The translations under genes were made by a program, and so were the position numbers. A DNA stretch of 64,000 nucleotides from Rhizorhabdus histidinilytica (GTDB lineage: Bacteria; Pseudomonadota; Alphaproteobacteria; Sphingomonadales; Sphingomonadaceae): the NCBI RefSeq assembly GCF_900167915.1, contig NZ_FUYM01000007.1, forward strand, positions 62,001 through 126,000, given 5' to 3'. The notes beneath the pieces are model-generated. The model searched no databases, was not told the origin of the DNA, and saw only the letters and a list, made by a program, of their open reading frames with translations. Every line of letters begins with the position of its first letter. Position 1 is the stretch's first letter. Below are positions 7,422 to 15,987 of the stretch, one piece after another.

Positions 7422-9146
7422 ATGCGGGGAGTTGGGCAGGCGATGGACGGTCAGCGGCGCATCGACGACGGCGTCCATGATTATGTCGTCGTCGGCGGCG
7501 GCACCGCGGGATGCGTGCTGGCCGCGCGGTTGAGCGAGAATCCCTCGGCCCGGGTTCTCCTGCTCGAAGCCGGGGACGATGTGGAACCTGGGAACGAGCC
7601 GGCCGACATCCTGTCGATCCACGCCGATTCGGCTCTCAATCCGAATTATCGCTGGGCGGTTCCCGCCGTCGAGCTTCGGTCGGAAGGGGACGTCGGGTCC
7701 GCCCATCAGGCGCGCATCCTCGGCGGCGGCTCCTCCCTGATGGGGATGCTGTCGCTGCGGGGCCTGCCCGACGATTATGACGGATGGGCGCGTCAGGGCG
7801 CGCATGGCTGGTCGTGGGACGAGGTGTTGCCGTGGTTCCGCAAGGTCGAGCGGGATCTCGATTTCGCCGATGATCTTCACGGCGATGCCGGGCCGGTGAC
7901 CATCCGGCGCAACCCGCGCGCGAGCTGGCCGCCGCTGTCGCGCGCATTGGCGGACCATGCCGCCGGCCGGGGCCTTCCGTTCATCGGCGACATGAACGGC
8001 GATTTCAGGGACGGGCTCTTTCCCTTGCCGCTCGCGCAGACCGCGGATCGTCGTCAGTCGAGTTCGATCTGCTATCTGACCGCGCCGGTGCGCGCCCGCG
8101 CCAATCTGAGGATCGTCACCCGTGCGGCGGCGTTGCGGGTGGTCGTCGAGGCCGGGCGTGCGGTGGCCGTGGACGCGCGCCTCGACCGCGGCGGGATCGT
8201 GCGTTTCCGGGCGTGCCGGGAGGTGATCCTGTCGGCGGGCGCGCTGCTGTCGCCAGCGCTGCTGATGAAATCGGGCATCGGCCCCGCCGCGCGGCTACGG
8301 GAACTGGGCATCGAGCTGATCGCGGACAGCCCTGGCGTCGGACGCGACCTGCAGAATCATCCGATGATCTTCCTCACCTCCTTCCTGCCGCGCCGCGCGC
8401 GCGATCGGAATTGCGCGATCTCGCTGGTCCACAATTGCGTCCGCTATTCCTCGGGATCGGGCAATCCGGTTTCGGACCTCTACATATTGTGCCTCAATCG
8501 CACCGCGAACCATCCGCTCGGCGTCGCGCTCGGTGCGTTGCAAAGCTATCTGCTCAAGCCCGCGTCGCGTGGAACGGTCGATTTGCGCTCCCCGGATCCG
8601 CTCGCCGCACCGCTGGTCGATTTCAACCTGCTCTCGCATCCGCTCGATCTCGAAAGGACGATCCGGAGCCTGCGCGACATGGCGGGGATCGCACGATCGC
8701 CCGAGTTCATGGCGCTCGGCGCCAATTTCTTCGCGGTCAAATTCTCCGCGCGGCTGCGTCGCCTCAACCGGCCGACCCCGATGAACCTGGCGTTGAGCAG
8801 CCTGGCGGCCGGCCTCTACGACCTGCTGCCCGCGAGCCGCGGGTTGCTGGAACGGGCAATGCCGGCCGGTCCACGTGCCGCGGCGATCGCCAGCGCATCC
8901 GACGCGGAACTCGCGGCCATCGCGAGGGAATATGTCGGCGCGTCGGGCCATCACAGCAGCACCTGTCGCATGGGGGCGGCGGATGACTTGGGAGCAGTGG
9001 TCGATCCTGGCGGCCGTGTGCGGGGCGTGGGCGGATTGAGGGTGGTCGACGCCTCGATCATGCCGACGGTGCCCCGCGGGAACACCAATTTGCCGACCCT
9101 GATGATCGCCGAGAAGCTCGGCGCGGAAATCGCCCTTGGAGCGTGA
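7422..9146 (+). CDS. GMC family FAD-dependent oxidoreductase
   Basis: A 574-residue glucose-methanol-choline oxidoreductase that oxidises an alcohol to aldehyde or ketone. The dinucleotide-binding motif [17 protein letters not shown] lies near residues 22-39 and ends in the FAD-ribose acid E49. The active-site pair at the C-terminus is H510/H511 ([11 protein letters not shown]) with N554 (PRGNTNLPT). The family segment [17 protein letters not shown] is also present. An ATG at 7443 (MDGQRR) is an alternative start and neither start has an ideal ribosome site. It stands alone behind copy B of the regulon element, with a CocE-type hydrolase 73 bp downstream. Related enzymes act on polyethylene glycol, choline, aryl alcohols or long-chain alcohols; the substrate here is unknown. 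Confidence 0.9.
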   Translation: MRGVGQAMDGQRRIDDGVHDYVVVGGGTAGCVLAARLSENPSARVLLLEAGDDVEPGNEPADILSIHADSALNPNYRWAVPAVELRSEGDVGSAHQARILGGGSSLMGMLSLRGLPDDYDGWARQGAHGWSWDEVLPWFRKVERDLDFADDLHGDAGPVTIRRNPRASWPPLSRALADHAAGRGLPFIGDMNGDFRDGLFPLPLAQTADRRQSSSICYLTAPVRARANLRIVTRAAALRVVVEAGRAVAVDARLDRGGIVRFRACREVILSAGALLSPALLMKSGIGPAARLRELGIELIADSPGVGRDLQNHPMIFLTSFLPRRARDRNCAISLVHNCVRYSSGSGNPVSDLYILCLNRTANHPLGVALGALQSYLLKPASRGTVDLRSPDPLAAPLVDFNLLSHPLDLERTIRSLRDMAGIARSPEFMALGANFFAVKFSARLRRLNRPTPMNLALSSLAAGLYDLLPASRGLLERAMPAGPRAAAIASASDAELAAIAREYVGASGHHSSTCRMGAADDLGAVVDPGGRVRGVGGLRVVDASIMPTVPRGNTNLPTLMIAEKLGAEIALGA

Positions 9147-9219
9147 CTGTCCCGAGCCCGGCGTCGGCCGGCGAGGCGGCTGAGTAAAAGCGATCGAGAA
9201 TCGTCGAAAGGAGCAAGAT

Positions 9220-10968
9220 ATGAGTGTCAGGCTGCGCAAGAGCGAGATCGTCGACGGCATGCGGATCGACTGGGACGTGGAGATCCCGCTGTCGGACGGC
9301 GGCTTCCTGCGGGCCGACATCTATCGCCCGATCGTGGAAGGGCGCCATCCGGTCCTGATGACGCACGGCCCCTATGCCAAGGGTCTTCATTTCGAGGATG
9401 GTTTCCCCGGCGCCTTCGCGGGCCTGCTGCGCGACCATCCGGAGGTCGCCCGGGAGAGCTCGACCCGTTATTTCAACTTCGAGACCGCCGACCCCGAGCG
9501 CTGGGTGCCCAACGGCTATATCTGCATACGCGTCGATTCGCGCGGCGCGGGCTGCTCTCCGGGCGTCATCGACTTCTTCTCGCCCCGTGAGACACAGGAT
9601 TTCTACGAATGCATCGAATGGGCGGGTGGGCAGCCATGGAGCAACGGCAGGATCGGCCTGCTCGGTATCTCCTATTATGCCGCCAACCAGTGGCAGGTTG
9701 CCGCGCTGCGGCCGCCGCACCTGGCGGCGATCTGCCCGTTCGAAGGTTTCACGGACTTCTACCGCGACCTGGTCCGCCATGGCGGCATGCTCAGCAGCTT
9801 CATGATCCGCTGGTATCCGAACCAGGTGCTCAACGTGCAATATGGGCTGGGGGAGCGTGGCCGGATCAGCCGCTTCGCTGGCACGCCGATCGGCGGTCCC
9901 GAGACGCTCGACGAGGCCGAACTCGCCGCCAACCGCATCGACATCAAGGCGACGTTGCTCGCCCACCCGCTGATTGACGAATATTTCGAGGCACGCATCC
10001 CGGACCTGTCGCGCATCGAGGTGCCGGTGCTGTCGATGGGCAATTGGGGCGGCATGGGCGTTCATCTCCGCGGCAATGTCGACGGCTATGTGCGGGCCGG
10101 GTCGGAACGGAAATGGCTCGAGATGCACGGCCTGGAGCATTGGACCGAGTTCTACACCGATTATGGCGTCGATCTGCAGCGGCGCTTCTTCGATCATTTC
10201 CTGAAGGGGATCGACAATGGCTGGGATCGGGAGCCGCCCCTGCAGCTCCAGATCCGCCACGTCGACGGCTATCGGAAGCGCAAGGAGGCGGAATGGCCGC
10301 TCGCCCGCACCGAATGGACGCGCTTCTATCTCGATGCGGCGGACAAGGGGCTGGCCCCCAGCGACAATGGCGGGGCGCCGGCCGAGGCGTCGTTCCGCGC
10401 GACGAGTGACGAGCTGATCTTCGCTACCGCGCCTTTCGCGCGAGAGACCGAAATCACCGGGCCGGTCGCGGCGAAGCTGTTCGTCGCCTCCTCGACCATC
10501 GACGCCGATCTGCTGCTGACGCTGCGGCTGTTCGATCCCGACGACAAGGAGGTCCTGTTCGTCGGCGCGGTCGATCCCAACGTTCCCCTGACCCAAGGCT
10601 GGCTGCGTGCCTCTCACCGGAAGCTCGACCCCGCGCGCAGTCTGCCCTGGCGGCCGTTCCATACCCATGACGAAGTCCAGCCGCTCGAACCGGGCTCGAT
10701 CTATGAACTCGATGTGGAGATCTGGCCGACCTGCATCGTCGTTCCCGAAGGATATCGGCTGAAGCTGACCGTCTCCGGTCATGATTTCGACCATGGCTTG
10801 CCCGAGCCGATGCCGCAGATCTACGGCGTTTCCCAGCGGGGCAGTTCGGTGATGCTGCACGATGAGCCCGCCGACCGGCCGGCGGACATCTTCGGCGGGG
10901 TCACGACGCTTTACAGTGGCGGCGACCATGCCTCCTATCTGCTGCTGCCGATCATCCCGAAGGCATGA
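9220..10968 (+). CDS. CocE/NonD family hydrolase (peptidase S15-like)
   Basis: A 582-residue alpha/beta hydrolase with a C-terminal jelly-roll domain, the family of cocaine esterase and X-Pro dipeptidyl peptidase. Nucleophile Ser151 lies in GISYYA after LLGIS. The region normally holding the triad Asp reads GNWGGMGVHLRG instead, and the His candidate is in HGLEHW. The C-terminal domain holds VAAKLFVASSTIDADLLLTL and ends in a sheet-rich tail. A GAAAGGAGCAAGAT site precedes ATG 9220. It converges with the 2-hydroxyacid oxidase gene (17-bp gap). It probably cleaves an ester or amide during substrate entry into the pathway; the altered Asp region leaves catalytic detail uncertain. Confidence 0.85.
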   Translation: MSVRLRKSEIVDGMRIDWDVEIPLSDGGFLRADIYRPIVEGRHPVLMTHGPYAKGLHFEDGFPGAFAGLLRDHPEVARESSTRYFNFETADPERWVPNGYICIRVDSRGAGCSPGVIDFFSPRETQDFYECIEWAGGQPWSNGRIGLLGISYYAANQWQVAALRPPHLAAICPFEGFTDFYRDLVRHGGMLSSFMIRWYPNQVLNVQYGLGERGRISRFAGTPIGGPETLDEAELAANRIDIKATLLAHPLIDEYFEARIPDLSRIEVPVLSMGNWGGMGVHLRGNVDGYVRAGSERKWLEMHGLEHWTEFYTDYGVDLQRRFFDHFLKGIDNGWDREPPLQLQIRHVDGYRKRKEAEWPLARTEWTRFYLDAADKGLAPSDNGGAPAEASFRATSDELIFATAPFARETEITGPVAAKLFVASSTIDADLLLTLRLFDPDDKEVLFVGAVDPNVPLTQGWLRASHRKLDPARSLPWRPFHTHDEVQPLEPGSIYELDVEIWPTCIVVPEGYRLKLTVSGHDFDHGLPEPMPQIYGVSQRGSSVMLHDEPADRPADIFGGVTTLYSGGDHASYLLLPIIPKA

Positions 10969-10985
10969 CCGACGGGGCGGTGTCG

Positions 10986-12143
10986 TCAGGCGCCGCCCGC
11001 CCTGCGAAGCAGCTCCGGACCTAGGGCGGCGCGGTCGGCGATGCCGGCGAGGGTCAGCGTCCGCTCATATTCGCTGCGCAGCAGCTCGATGGCGTGGCGG
11101 ACGCCGTCCGCGCCGCCGGCCGCCAGCCCATAGAGATAGGCGCGGCCGATCGAGCAGGCGTCCGCGCCCAGCGCCAGCGCCTTGACGATGTCGCGGCCGC
11201 GCCGGATGCCCCCGTCGCAGACGATCTTCATTCGCCCGCCCACGGCGTCGGCGACCGGGGCGACGCAGTCGATCGGCGCCATTGCCGATTCCAGCTGCCG
11301 GCCGCCATGGTTGGACAGCATCACCGTGTCGGCGCCGGCGTCGAGCGCGCGCCGCGCATCCGCCGCCGCCAATATGCCCTTGACGGCGAGCGGGCCGCTC
11401 CAGCGTGCGGCGAGCCATTCGACATCGGCCCAGGTCAGGCTGCGGTCGAACTGGTCCGCGACATAGGCGTGGAGCGATGTGTCGCCATCCTGCGCGCCGG
11501 TCGCGCGATGGGCGACGTTGACGAACTCGAATGGGCGGCCGAGCAATGCGGGCAGCGACCAGGCGGGCCGTGTGGCGAAGCCCAGGAAGCCGCGCAGGGT
11601 CAGGCGCGGCGGGATGCTTAGTCCATTGACCAGGTCGCGCTGGCGATGGCCGGCGACCGCCGTGTCGACGGTCAGGACCAGGCCGTCATAGCCCGCCGCC
11701 TTGGCACGGTCGAGGAACTCTTCGGTCAGTCCCCGGTCGCGGAAGATGTAGATCTGGAACAGGCGCGGCCCGGGAACGGCCTGGGCGAACTCTTCCATCG
11801 TCGTCGTGCCCATCGTCGACAGGCAATAGGGAAGCCCCAGATCGCGGACGGCCTCGGCCACCGCCAGCTCGGCGCGCTTGTGGAACAGCCGGGTCAGGCC
11901 TGTGGGGGACAACATCAGCGGCAAGGGCAGCCGCCGGCCGAACAGCTCGGTCTCGATATGGGGCGAGGAGACGTCGGTCAGCATGCGAGGCAGGAAGCGA
12001 TAGCGATCGAAGGCGGCGCGCGAATCGCGCAGTGCCAGCTCGTCCTCGGCGCCGCCCTCGATATAGTCGAAGATCGGCCGCGGCAGCTTGCGGGCGGCCC
12101 GCCGGCGCAGGTCGGCGATGTCGTGGATACGATGTGCCTGCAT
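10986..12143 (-). CDS. FMN-dependent alpha-hydroxy-acid dehydrogenase/oxidase
   Basis: A 385-residue TIM-barrel flavoenzyme that oxidises a 2-hydroxy acid to a 2-oxo acid. Conserved residues seen: Tyr27 in FDYIEGGAEDE, Lys255 (PLAVKGI), and the active-site SNHGGRQLE with catalytic His279 and substrate-carboxylate Arg282. DGGIRRGRDIVKALALGADA binds the FMN phosphate. All canonical residues are present, unlike the paralogue at 25202. It is the last gene of the NicX-like operon, 38 bp after the GlcG-like gene. Pairing of LldD-type and GlcG-type genes is common in bacteria. It could serve lactate, glycolate, mandelate or a pathway-specific hydroxy acid. Confidence 0.92.
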   Translation of the reverse strand: MQAHRIHDIADLRRRAARKLPRPIFDYIEGGAEDELALRDSRAAFDRYRFLPRMLTDVSSPHIETELFGRRLPLPLMLSPTGLTRLFHKRAELAVAEAVRDLGLPYCLSTMGTTTMEEFAQAVPGPRLFQIYIFRDRGLTEEFLDRAKAAGYDGLVLTVDTAVAGHRQRDLVNGLSIPPRLTLRGFLGFATRPAWSLPALLGRPFEFVNVAHRATGAQDGDTSLHAYVADQFDRSLTWADVEWLAARWSGPLAVKGILAAADARRALDAGADTVMLSNHGGRQLESAMAPIDCVAPVADAVGGRMKIVCDGGIRRGRDIVKALALGADACSIGRAYLYGLAAGGADGVRHAIELLRSEYERTLTLAGIADRAALGPELLRRAGGA

Positions 12144-12181
12144 GGTCGGCGTTTCCGGCGTCGGCCTGGTGCCGCGGGCTC

Positions 12182-12610
12182 TCAGCCTTGCGCCGCCAGC
12201 CCGGCCGCGGCGATCCCGGCCAGCGCGCAGAGCTCGTCATTGTCCGCGATGTCGCCGGTCACGCCCACCGCGCCGATCGTCCGGCCATCGCCATCGACGA
12301 CGATGACGCCGCCGGCCGAGGGAACGATCCCGGATGGCGCGATCGGAACGAGCGCATTGATGAAGGTCGGGCGCTCGATCGCCATTTCGCCGATCTTGCG
12401 GCTCGATACGCCCAGCGCGAGCGCACCACCGGCCTTGCCGATCGCGATCCCGGCCCGCAGGTTGGACGAACCGTCCTGCCGTTGCAGCGCGACCAGGTGC
12501 CCGCCTGCGTCGAGCACCGCCACGGTCAGGGGCTTGAGCGCGAGTTGTTGTGCCCGGGCGAAGGCGGTTTCGATGATCGTGTTGGCGTCGACGAGCGCTA
12601 TGGTGGCCAT
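12182..12610 (-). CDS. GlcG/HbpS-like heme-binding family protein
   Basis: A 142-residue protein of the GlcG/HbpS (DUF336) fold. The family pattern is clear: VAVLDAGGHLVALQRQDG in the first half, AIGKAGGALALG, then GGVIVVDGDGRTIGAVGVTGD near the end. The start at 12610 is set by an AGGATCGAACC ribosome site; the longer open frame upstream has no site and runs over the neighbouring hydrolase gene. Members bind heme or other small ligands or accompany 2-hydroxyacid oxidases, but their biochemical role is poorly known. It is fourth in the operon, 38 bp from both neighbours. Confidence 0.85.
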   Translation of the reverse strand: MATIALVDANTIIETAFARAQQLALKPLTVAVLDAGGHLVALQRQDGSSNLRAGIAIGKAGGALALGVSSRKIGEMAIERPTFINALVPIAPSGIVPSAGGVIVVDGDGRTIGAVGVTGDIADNDELCALAGIAAAGLAAQG

Positions 12611-12648
12611 GGTTCGATCCTGGAAAAGGGAGCTGTGGGTGTTGTGGC

Positions 12649-13491
12649 TTACGCGCGCCGGCCGAGCACTGCACGCATCCAGTGCGTCGCCGCCGGCAGC
12701 CAGGGCTTGTCGGTCTCCGCGGCCATCAGCAGCACCGTGCCGTGGGTCGCGTCCGGGACCTCGACGGTTTCCGCCGCCAATCCCCGCGCGCGCAGCACCA
12801 TGGCGAATTTCTTCGCCTGTACCATCAGGTGCGGGAAGTCCTCGGTGCCATGGGCGATCAGGAAGGGCGGAGCGGTTTCGCCGAGCCGGAAGAGCGGACT
12901 CGCCTTCACCTCGTTGAATCGGCCCTCGGGCCCCAGAAAGCGCGGCCGCATCGACAGGCCGCATCCCGGCGTGAAATCGAACGTGCCCGAGATCGGCAGG
13001 CAGCCCTTGATCACGTCGCCGGGAAGGCCGCGTGCCGCCTGCCAGTCGGAGGTCACCGCCAACAGGCCCGCCAGGTGCCCGCCGGCCGAATGGCCGCCGA
13101 TGAAGATCGCGTCGCGGTCATAGCCATATCGTTCGGCGAGCCGCCATGTCCGTGCCACCGCTTCGGCCGCATCGTCGGCATTGGCCGGAAAGACATGCCT
13201 CGGCGCGAGCCTGTAGCTGTTGCTGACCAAAGTGAAGCCGGCCGCGTTCAGCACGGGCGCGAGGAAGGCCATCTCCTCCTTGTAGCCATTGGTCCAGCCG
13301 CCGCCGTGCATGAAGATGAGCACCGGGCCACCGGGCTCGGGGGCCGGATAGACGATCAGCGACTGGCTGGGATCGTCGCCATGGCGATGCTCCTCGCCCT
13401 CGATCCCCTCGGCCAACACCATCAGCCGGCCGTGCAGGAAGAGGAGGGTCTCGGTAGGCGGCTCCTGCGGGGGATAGTCCTGGATCAGCAT
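12649..13491 (-). CDS. Alpha/beta hydrolase (HGGGW esterase/amidohydrolase type)
   Basis: A 280-residue hydrolase of the hormone-sensitive-lipase/kynurenine-formamidase branch. The oxyanion-hole motif HGGGW lies at 62-66, nucleophile Ser135 in GGHSAGGH, acid Asp218 in HGTEDFP and His250 in DATHGT. The intact triad predicts an active serine hydrolase in the cytoplasm. It begins 3 bp after the RidA stop, with a GGAAGGGCGG site. In nicotinate catabolism the NicX product N-formylmaleamate is deformylated by a serine hydrolase (NicD). This gene sits two places behind a NicX-like dioxygenase and may play the same part on a related ring-cleavage product; this role is inferred from context. Confidence 0.88.
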   Translation of the reverse strand: MLIQDYPPQEPPTETLLFLHGRLMVLAEGIEGEEHRHGDDPSQSLIVYPAPEPGGPVLIFMHGGGWTNGYKEEMAFLAPVLNAAGFTLVSNSYRLAPRHVFPANADDAAEAVARTWRLAERYGYDRDAIFIGGHSAGGHLAGLLAVTSDWQAARGLPGDVIKGCLPISGTFDFTPGCGLSMRPRFLGPEGRFNEVKASPLFRLGETAPPFLIAHGTEDFPHLMVQAKKFAMVLRARGLAAETVEVPDATHGTVLLMAAETDKPWLPAATHWMRAVLGRRA

Positions 13492-13494
13492 CGT

Positions 13495-13899
13495 TCAGCC
13501 GCCCTTCCTGGCGACGAAGGCGATCTCGACGAGCAGGGAGTCCTTCACCAGATCGGCGCGGATGCAGTAACGCGGCGGGAGCGGGCGGCCGGTCTCGGCG
13601 AAAGCCTCGCGATAGGCTGCGTTGATTGCTTCATAGTGCCGCATGTCGGACACGAAGACATGCGCGAAGACGACGTCCGCGAGCGCCGCGCCGGCGGCGC
13701 AGAGGATCGTGCGCGCCTGGGCGAAGATCTCGCGAGTCTGCGCCGCGGCGTCGTCCTTCCCCACCACCGTGCCGGCGGCGTCCAGAGCGACGAGGCCGGC
13801 GGTGTGGATCAGTCCTTCGGGCGTGGCCGATGCGAGCGAATAGGGGCCGGAAGGGTCGGGGAGGCCGGCTGGCACTCCCCAGGAACCGCTCCGGCTCAT
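13495..13899 (-). CDS. RidA family protein with intact Arg (enamine/imine deaminase type)
   Basis: A 134-residue YjgF/YER057c/UK114 protein that forms a trimer with active sites between subunits. Family marks are GLVALDAAG near 35-43, ADVVFAHVFVSDM, and the catalytic segment PPRYCIRADLVKDSLLVEIAFV. Arg110 matches the substrate-carboxylate Arg of E. coli RidA and Glu125 its conserved acid. With both present, hydrolysis of enamine/imine intermediates is plausible; some relatives deaminate 2-aminomuconate. Its start overlaps the NicX-like stop by 4 bp, so it is tightly coupled to ring cleavage and may process the nitrogen-bearing product. Confidence 0.9.
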   Translation of the reverse strand: MSRSGSWGVPAGLPDPSGPYSLASATPEGLIHTAGLVALDAAGTVVGKDDAAAQTREIFAQARTILCAAGAALADVVFAHVFVSDMRHYEAINAAYREAFAETGRPLPPRYCIRADLVKDSLLVEIAFVARKGG

Positions 13900-14987
13900 G
13901 CCGCGATCCGGAGGTCGTCCGCCGGCTGGACGATCATCCGGGGATCGACGACCTCGCCCTTGTCGATGACGAGCTTGCCGTCATAGGCCACCGAGCAGTC
14001 GAACATGGGAAGATCGAGATGCGCCGGCGTCGTGTTGGTGCCGCCGCCCTGGTCGTTGGGACCCGTCGAGAACAGGAATACGCCGGGCCAGGCGCGGGTG
14101 TGGCTGATGATCTTGGTCGTCGTGGCGCCGTGCAGCGCGATCTGGTCGAGATAGCTGTTCGGATTGAGGCCCCAGCCGAGATGTGCGATCGCATAGGGGC
14201 GCAGGTCGTCGGGCGATTTCTGGTGCGCCCTGAAGAACTGCCGCATCAGCCTGGCGTCCGAGCCGCTGCCCGCCACGTCGCGGATATAGCCCTTCTCGAC
14301 GGTGAGGCGGACCTCGCCTTCGAAATAGCGGACATAGGGCAGGATCCAGGCATCGCCCGGCTTCAGCACGACGATGCCCTCGCTGCCGTCCGGATCGGGC
14401 CAGGTCGAGAAGTGCGCGCCACCCCAAGTGTCGACCACGCCGGGCTCATCCGCATAGCCATATTGGCACAGCGTATCGAGTTCGCCGAGCCTGACGCGGA
14501 AGTCGGTGCCGGCATCGCTGGTGACGTGCATCTCCCGCGTGTTGCGGGTGAGGTCGCGCGCGTAGATGAGCGCTTCCTTCAGGCCCGGGGGCGACATCAG
14601 GCGCTTGAGTTCGTCGGGCCCGTCGAGGATCAGGAGGAAACGCACACCGCGCTTGCGCGCTTCCTGCAGCCAAGGGGAGCCGAGCGCGGTGTGGAAGACG
14701 AGCACCAGATCGGCCGAATTGATCGCCTGGATCGCGCCGGGCAGCGAAGCGAGCGTGTCGCCGCCGCCCTGGCTGGCGATCATGACCGGGTGGAAGGGCT
14801 TGGAGATCTTGACCTCGAAGATGCGCGCGCCGAGGTCATCGGCCGCGGCGAAGGCTGCCTGGATATAATCCAAACGCGTATTGAGATCGGTGACGAGCAC
14901 AATCTGCGTGCCTTCCGTCACCCGGCACAGCCGCAGTTCTTCACGGAATAGGAAAGGGAGCTCGGCTGGATTCAGCTCTTCCGTCAC
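13896..14987 (-). CDS. NicX-like Fe(II) ring-cleavage dioxygenase (M29/2,5-dihydroxypyridine dioxygenase family)
   Basis: A 363-residue protein resembling 2,5-dihydroxypyridine 5,6-dioxygenase (NicX) and the related M29 aminopeptidases. NicX binds Fe(II) through two His and one Asp in the C-terminal domain. Here His269 (AIAHLGWG) and the pair His323/Asp325 (PAHLDLP) occur with the same spacing, while the M29 metal cluster is not evident. NicX opens the pyridine ring of 2,5-dihydroxypyridine to N-formylmaleamate. It starts with GTG 14987 behind a GAAGGAG site and is first in a five-gene operon. Copy C of the regulon element lies at its promoter and a TetR gene is upstream. No other nic gene is seen, so the ring substrate may differ from nicotinate. 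Confidence 0.75.
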   Translation of the reverse strand: MTEELNPAELPFLFREELRLCRVTEGTQIVLVTDLNTRLDYIQAAFAAADDLGARIFEVKISKPFHPVMIASQGGGDTLASLPGAIQAINSADLVLVFHTALGSPWLQEARKRGVRFLLILDGPDELKRLMSPPGLKEALIYARDLTRNTREMHVTSDAGTDFRVRLGELDTLCQYGYADEPGVVDTWGGAHFSTWPDPDGSEGIVVLKPGDAWILPYVRYFEGEVRLTVEKGYIRDVAGSGSDARLMRQFFRAHQKSPDDLRPYAIAHLGWGLNPNSYLDQIALHGATTTKIISHTRAWPGVFLFSTGPNDQGGGTNTTPAHLDLPMFDCSVAYDGKLVIDKGEVVDPRMIVQPADDLRIAA

Positions 14988-15041
14988 GTTCGACTCCTTC
15001 GTGTCAGCGTGACGATTTGCCTATCCTCCCAGATCGGGCGG

Positions 15042-15061
15042 GTCAATAACGAATTATATTC
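15042..15061 (-). promoter_or_regulatory. Regulon element, copy C, with -35 of NicX-like operon
   Basis: GTCAATA (15042-15048), two bases, then the palindrome GAATTATATTC (15051-15061). On the minus strand the TTGAC end acts as a -35 for the operon starting at 14987; a weak TAGGCA follows after 17 bp. The 95-bp gap between the TetR stop and the dioxygenase start holds nothing else of note. Confidence 0.6.
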
Positions 15062-15082
15062 TCTTGTGGTCGGGGGTGGTGG

Positions 15083-15664
15083 TCAACCGTCACCGCCCAG
15101 TATCATCGAACAGGTCAGGTCGATGATGCGATCGCTGCCGACTTCGGCGGGGTTGAGGTGGCCGTTGATAACGAAGCCGTCGAACGCCATCACCGCGAGC
15201 TGGGTGAAGGCATCGATGTCGAACGCCGCCGCGCGCTCGGGCGACAGGCAGGTGCCGATCATCGCGCCGATGCGCGTCTTGATCTCCAGCAATATCGTCG
15301 GTTTGTAGTTCTCGTCGTTGCTGGAGATCACCAGCGCCTGGATCAGGTTGTTGAAGTAATTATTGTTCTGCAGCGGAATGTCGTGCCAGAGGCGCTTGAG
15401 GATATAGGCGAGCCGCGCCCGCTTGTCCTTGATCCGCATCGACGCCTTTTCGGTCACGTCCATCTCGGCGATGATGCGCGGTTCGAAGATGGCCAGGGCG
15501 ATGTCCAGCTTCGACGGGAAATAGACGTAGATCGCTGAGCCCGCCATCTGCGCGTCCTTGGCGATCTGCCCGATCGTCGTGGCGATGAAGCCCTTCTGGT
15601 GGAACAGTCGGTCCGCGGTCTCGATGATCCGCTGACGTACCGCTTCCTTCTTTACCTGCACCAT
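15083..15664 (-). CDS. TetR family transcriptional regulator
   Basis: A 193-residue repressor-type protein (start ATG 15664). The DNA-binding domain reads RQRIIETADRLFHQKGF, then TTIGQIAKDAQMAGSAIYVYFPSK, the classic TetR helix-turn-helix ending in Y-x-Y-F-x-S-K. The C-terminal ligand domain is not diagnostic. The open frame extends to 15709, but the added residues have no family match and the start at 15664 has a purine-rich site. It lies 95 bp upstream of the NicX-like operon on the same strand and faces the Lrp-type gene at 15988. It may bind the shared GAAT-N3-ATTC element or a separate site, with a pathway intermediate as inducer. Confidence 0.9.
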   Translation of the reverse strand: MVQVKKEAVRQRIIETADRLFHQKGFIATTIGQIAKDAQMAGSAIYVYFPSKLDIALAIFEPRIIAEMDVTEKASMRIKDKRARLAYILKRLWHDIPLQNNNYFNNLIQALVISSNDENYKPTILLEIKTRIGAMIGTCLSPERAAAFDIDAFTQLAVMAFDGFVINGHLNPAEVGSDRIIDLTCSMILGGDG

Positions 15665-15987
15665 GGCGTCCGCCCTTGTCCCTGTCGTTGCCGGCGCTGC
15701 CGCGCACATGCCCGTCGTTGCTAGTCATGGGAGGACGGGTTGGCAAGGTTGGTCACATAAAGCCGATCAAGATTTCGGTTTGAACGGCTCGATTTAGCGC
15801 TGCCGGGGGGCTCCGTCGGCACGGTCGTTCCCTTAGATATGAAGGGCGCGTCGGGATCGTGCGCCTGCCTGTTGTCAGCCATCATTAATAGAGAATATGA
15901 TTCATTTTATTGCCATCGGCTCTCGTGGCTGCCACATGGGTGGCCGGCGCCCGTGCCGTTGGGCGACCTGTGGTACGAGGATGCGCG
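15665..15987. other. Divergent control region between TetR and Lrp genes
   Basis: About 320 bp without a supported gene. It drops in GC around 15880-15915, where copy D of the regulon element lies. The open frame that extends the Lrp gene upstream to 15910 reads through the element and has no ribosome site, so it is treated as non-coding. Confidence 0.55.
15893..15912 (+). promoter_or_regulatory. Regulon element, copy D (degenerate flank)
   Basis: The palindrome GAATATGATTC (15893-15903) is followed by TATTG (15908-15912), two bases further away than in copies A and C. TATTGCCA includes a near-consensus -35 (TTGCCA) pointing towards the Lrp/AsnC gene at 15988, which would allow autoregulation. 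Confidence 0.5.

Noticed and set aside
15910-15987. N-terminal extension of the Lrp/AsnC protein
   Set aside because: It would add 26 residues with no family match and read through the control region. A good ribosome site precedes ATG 15988.
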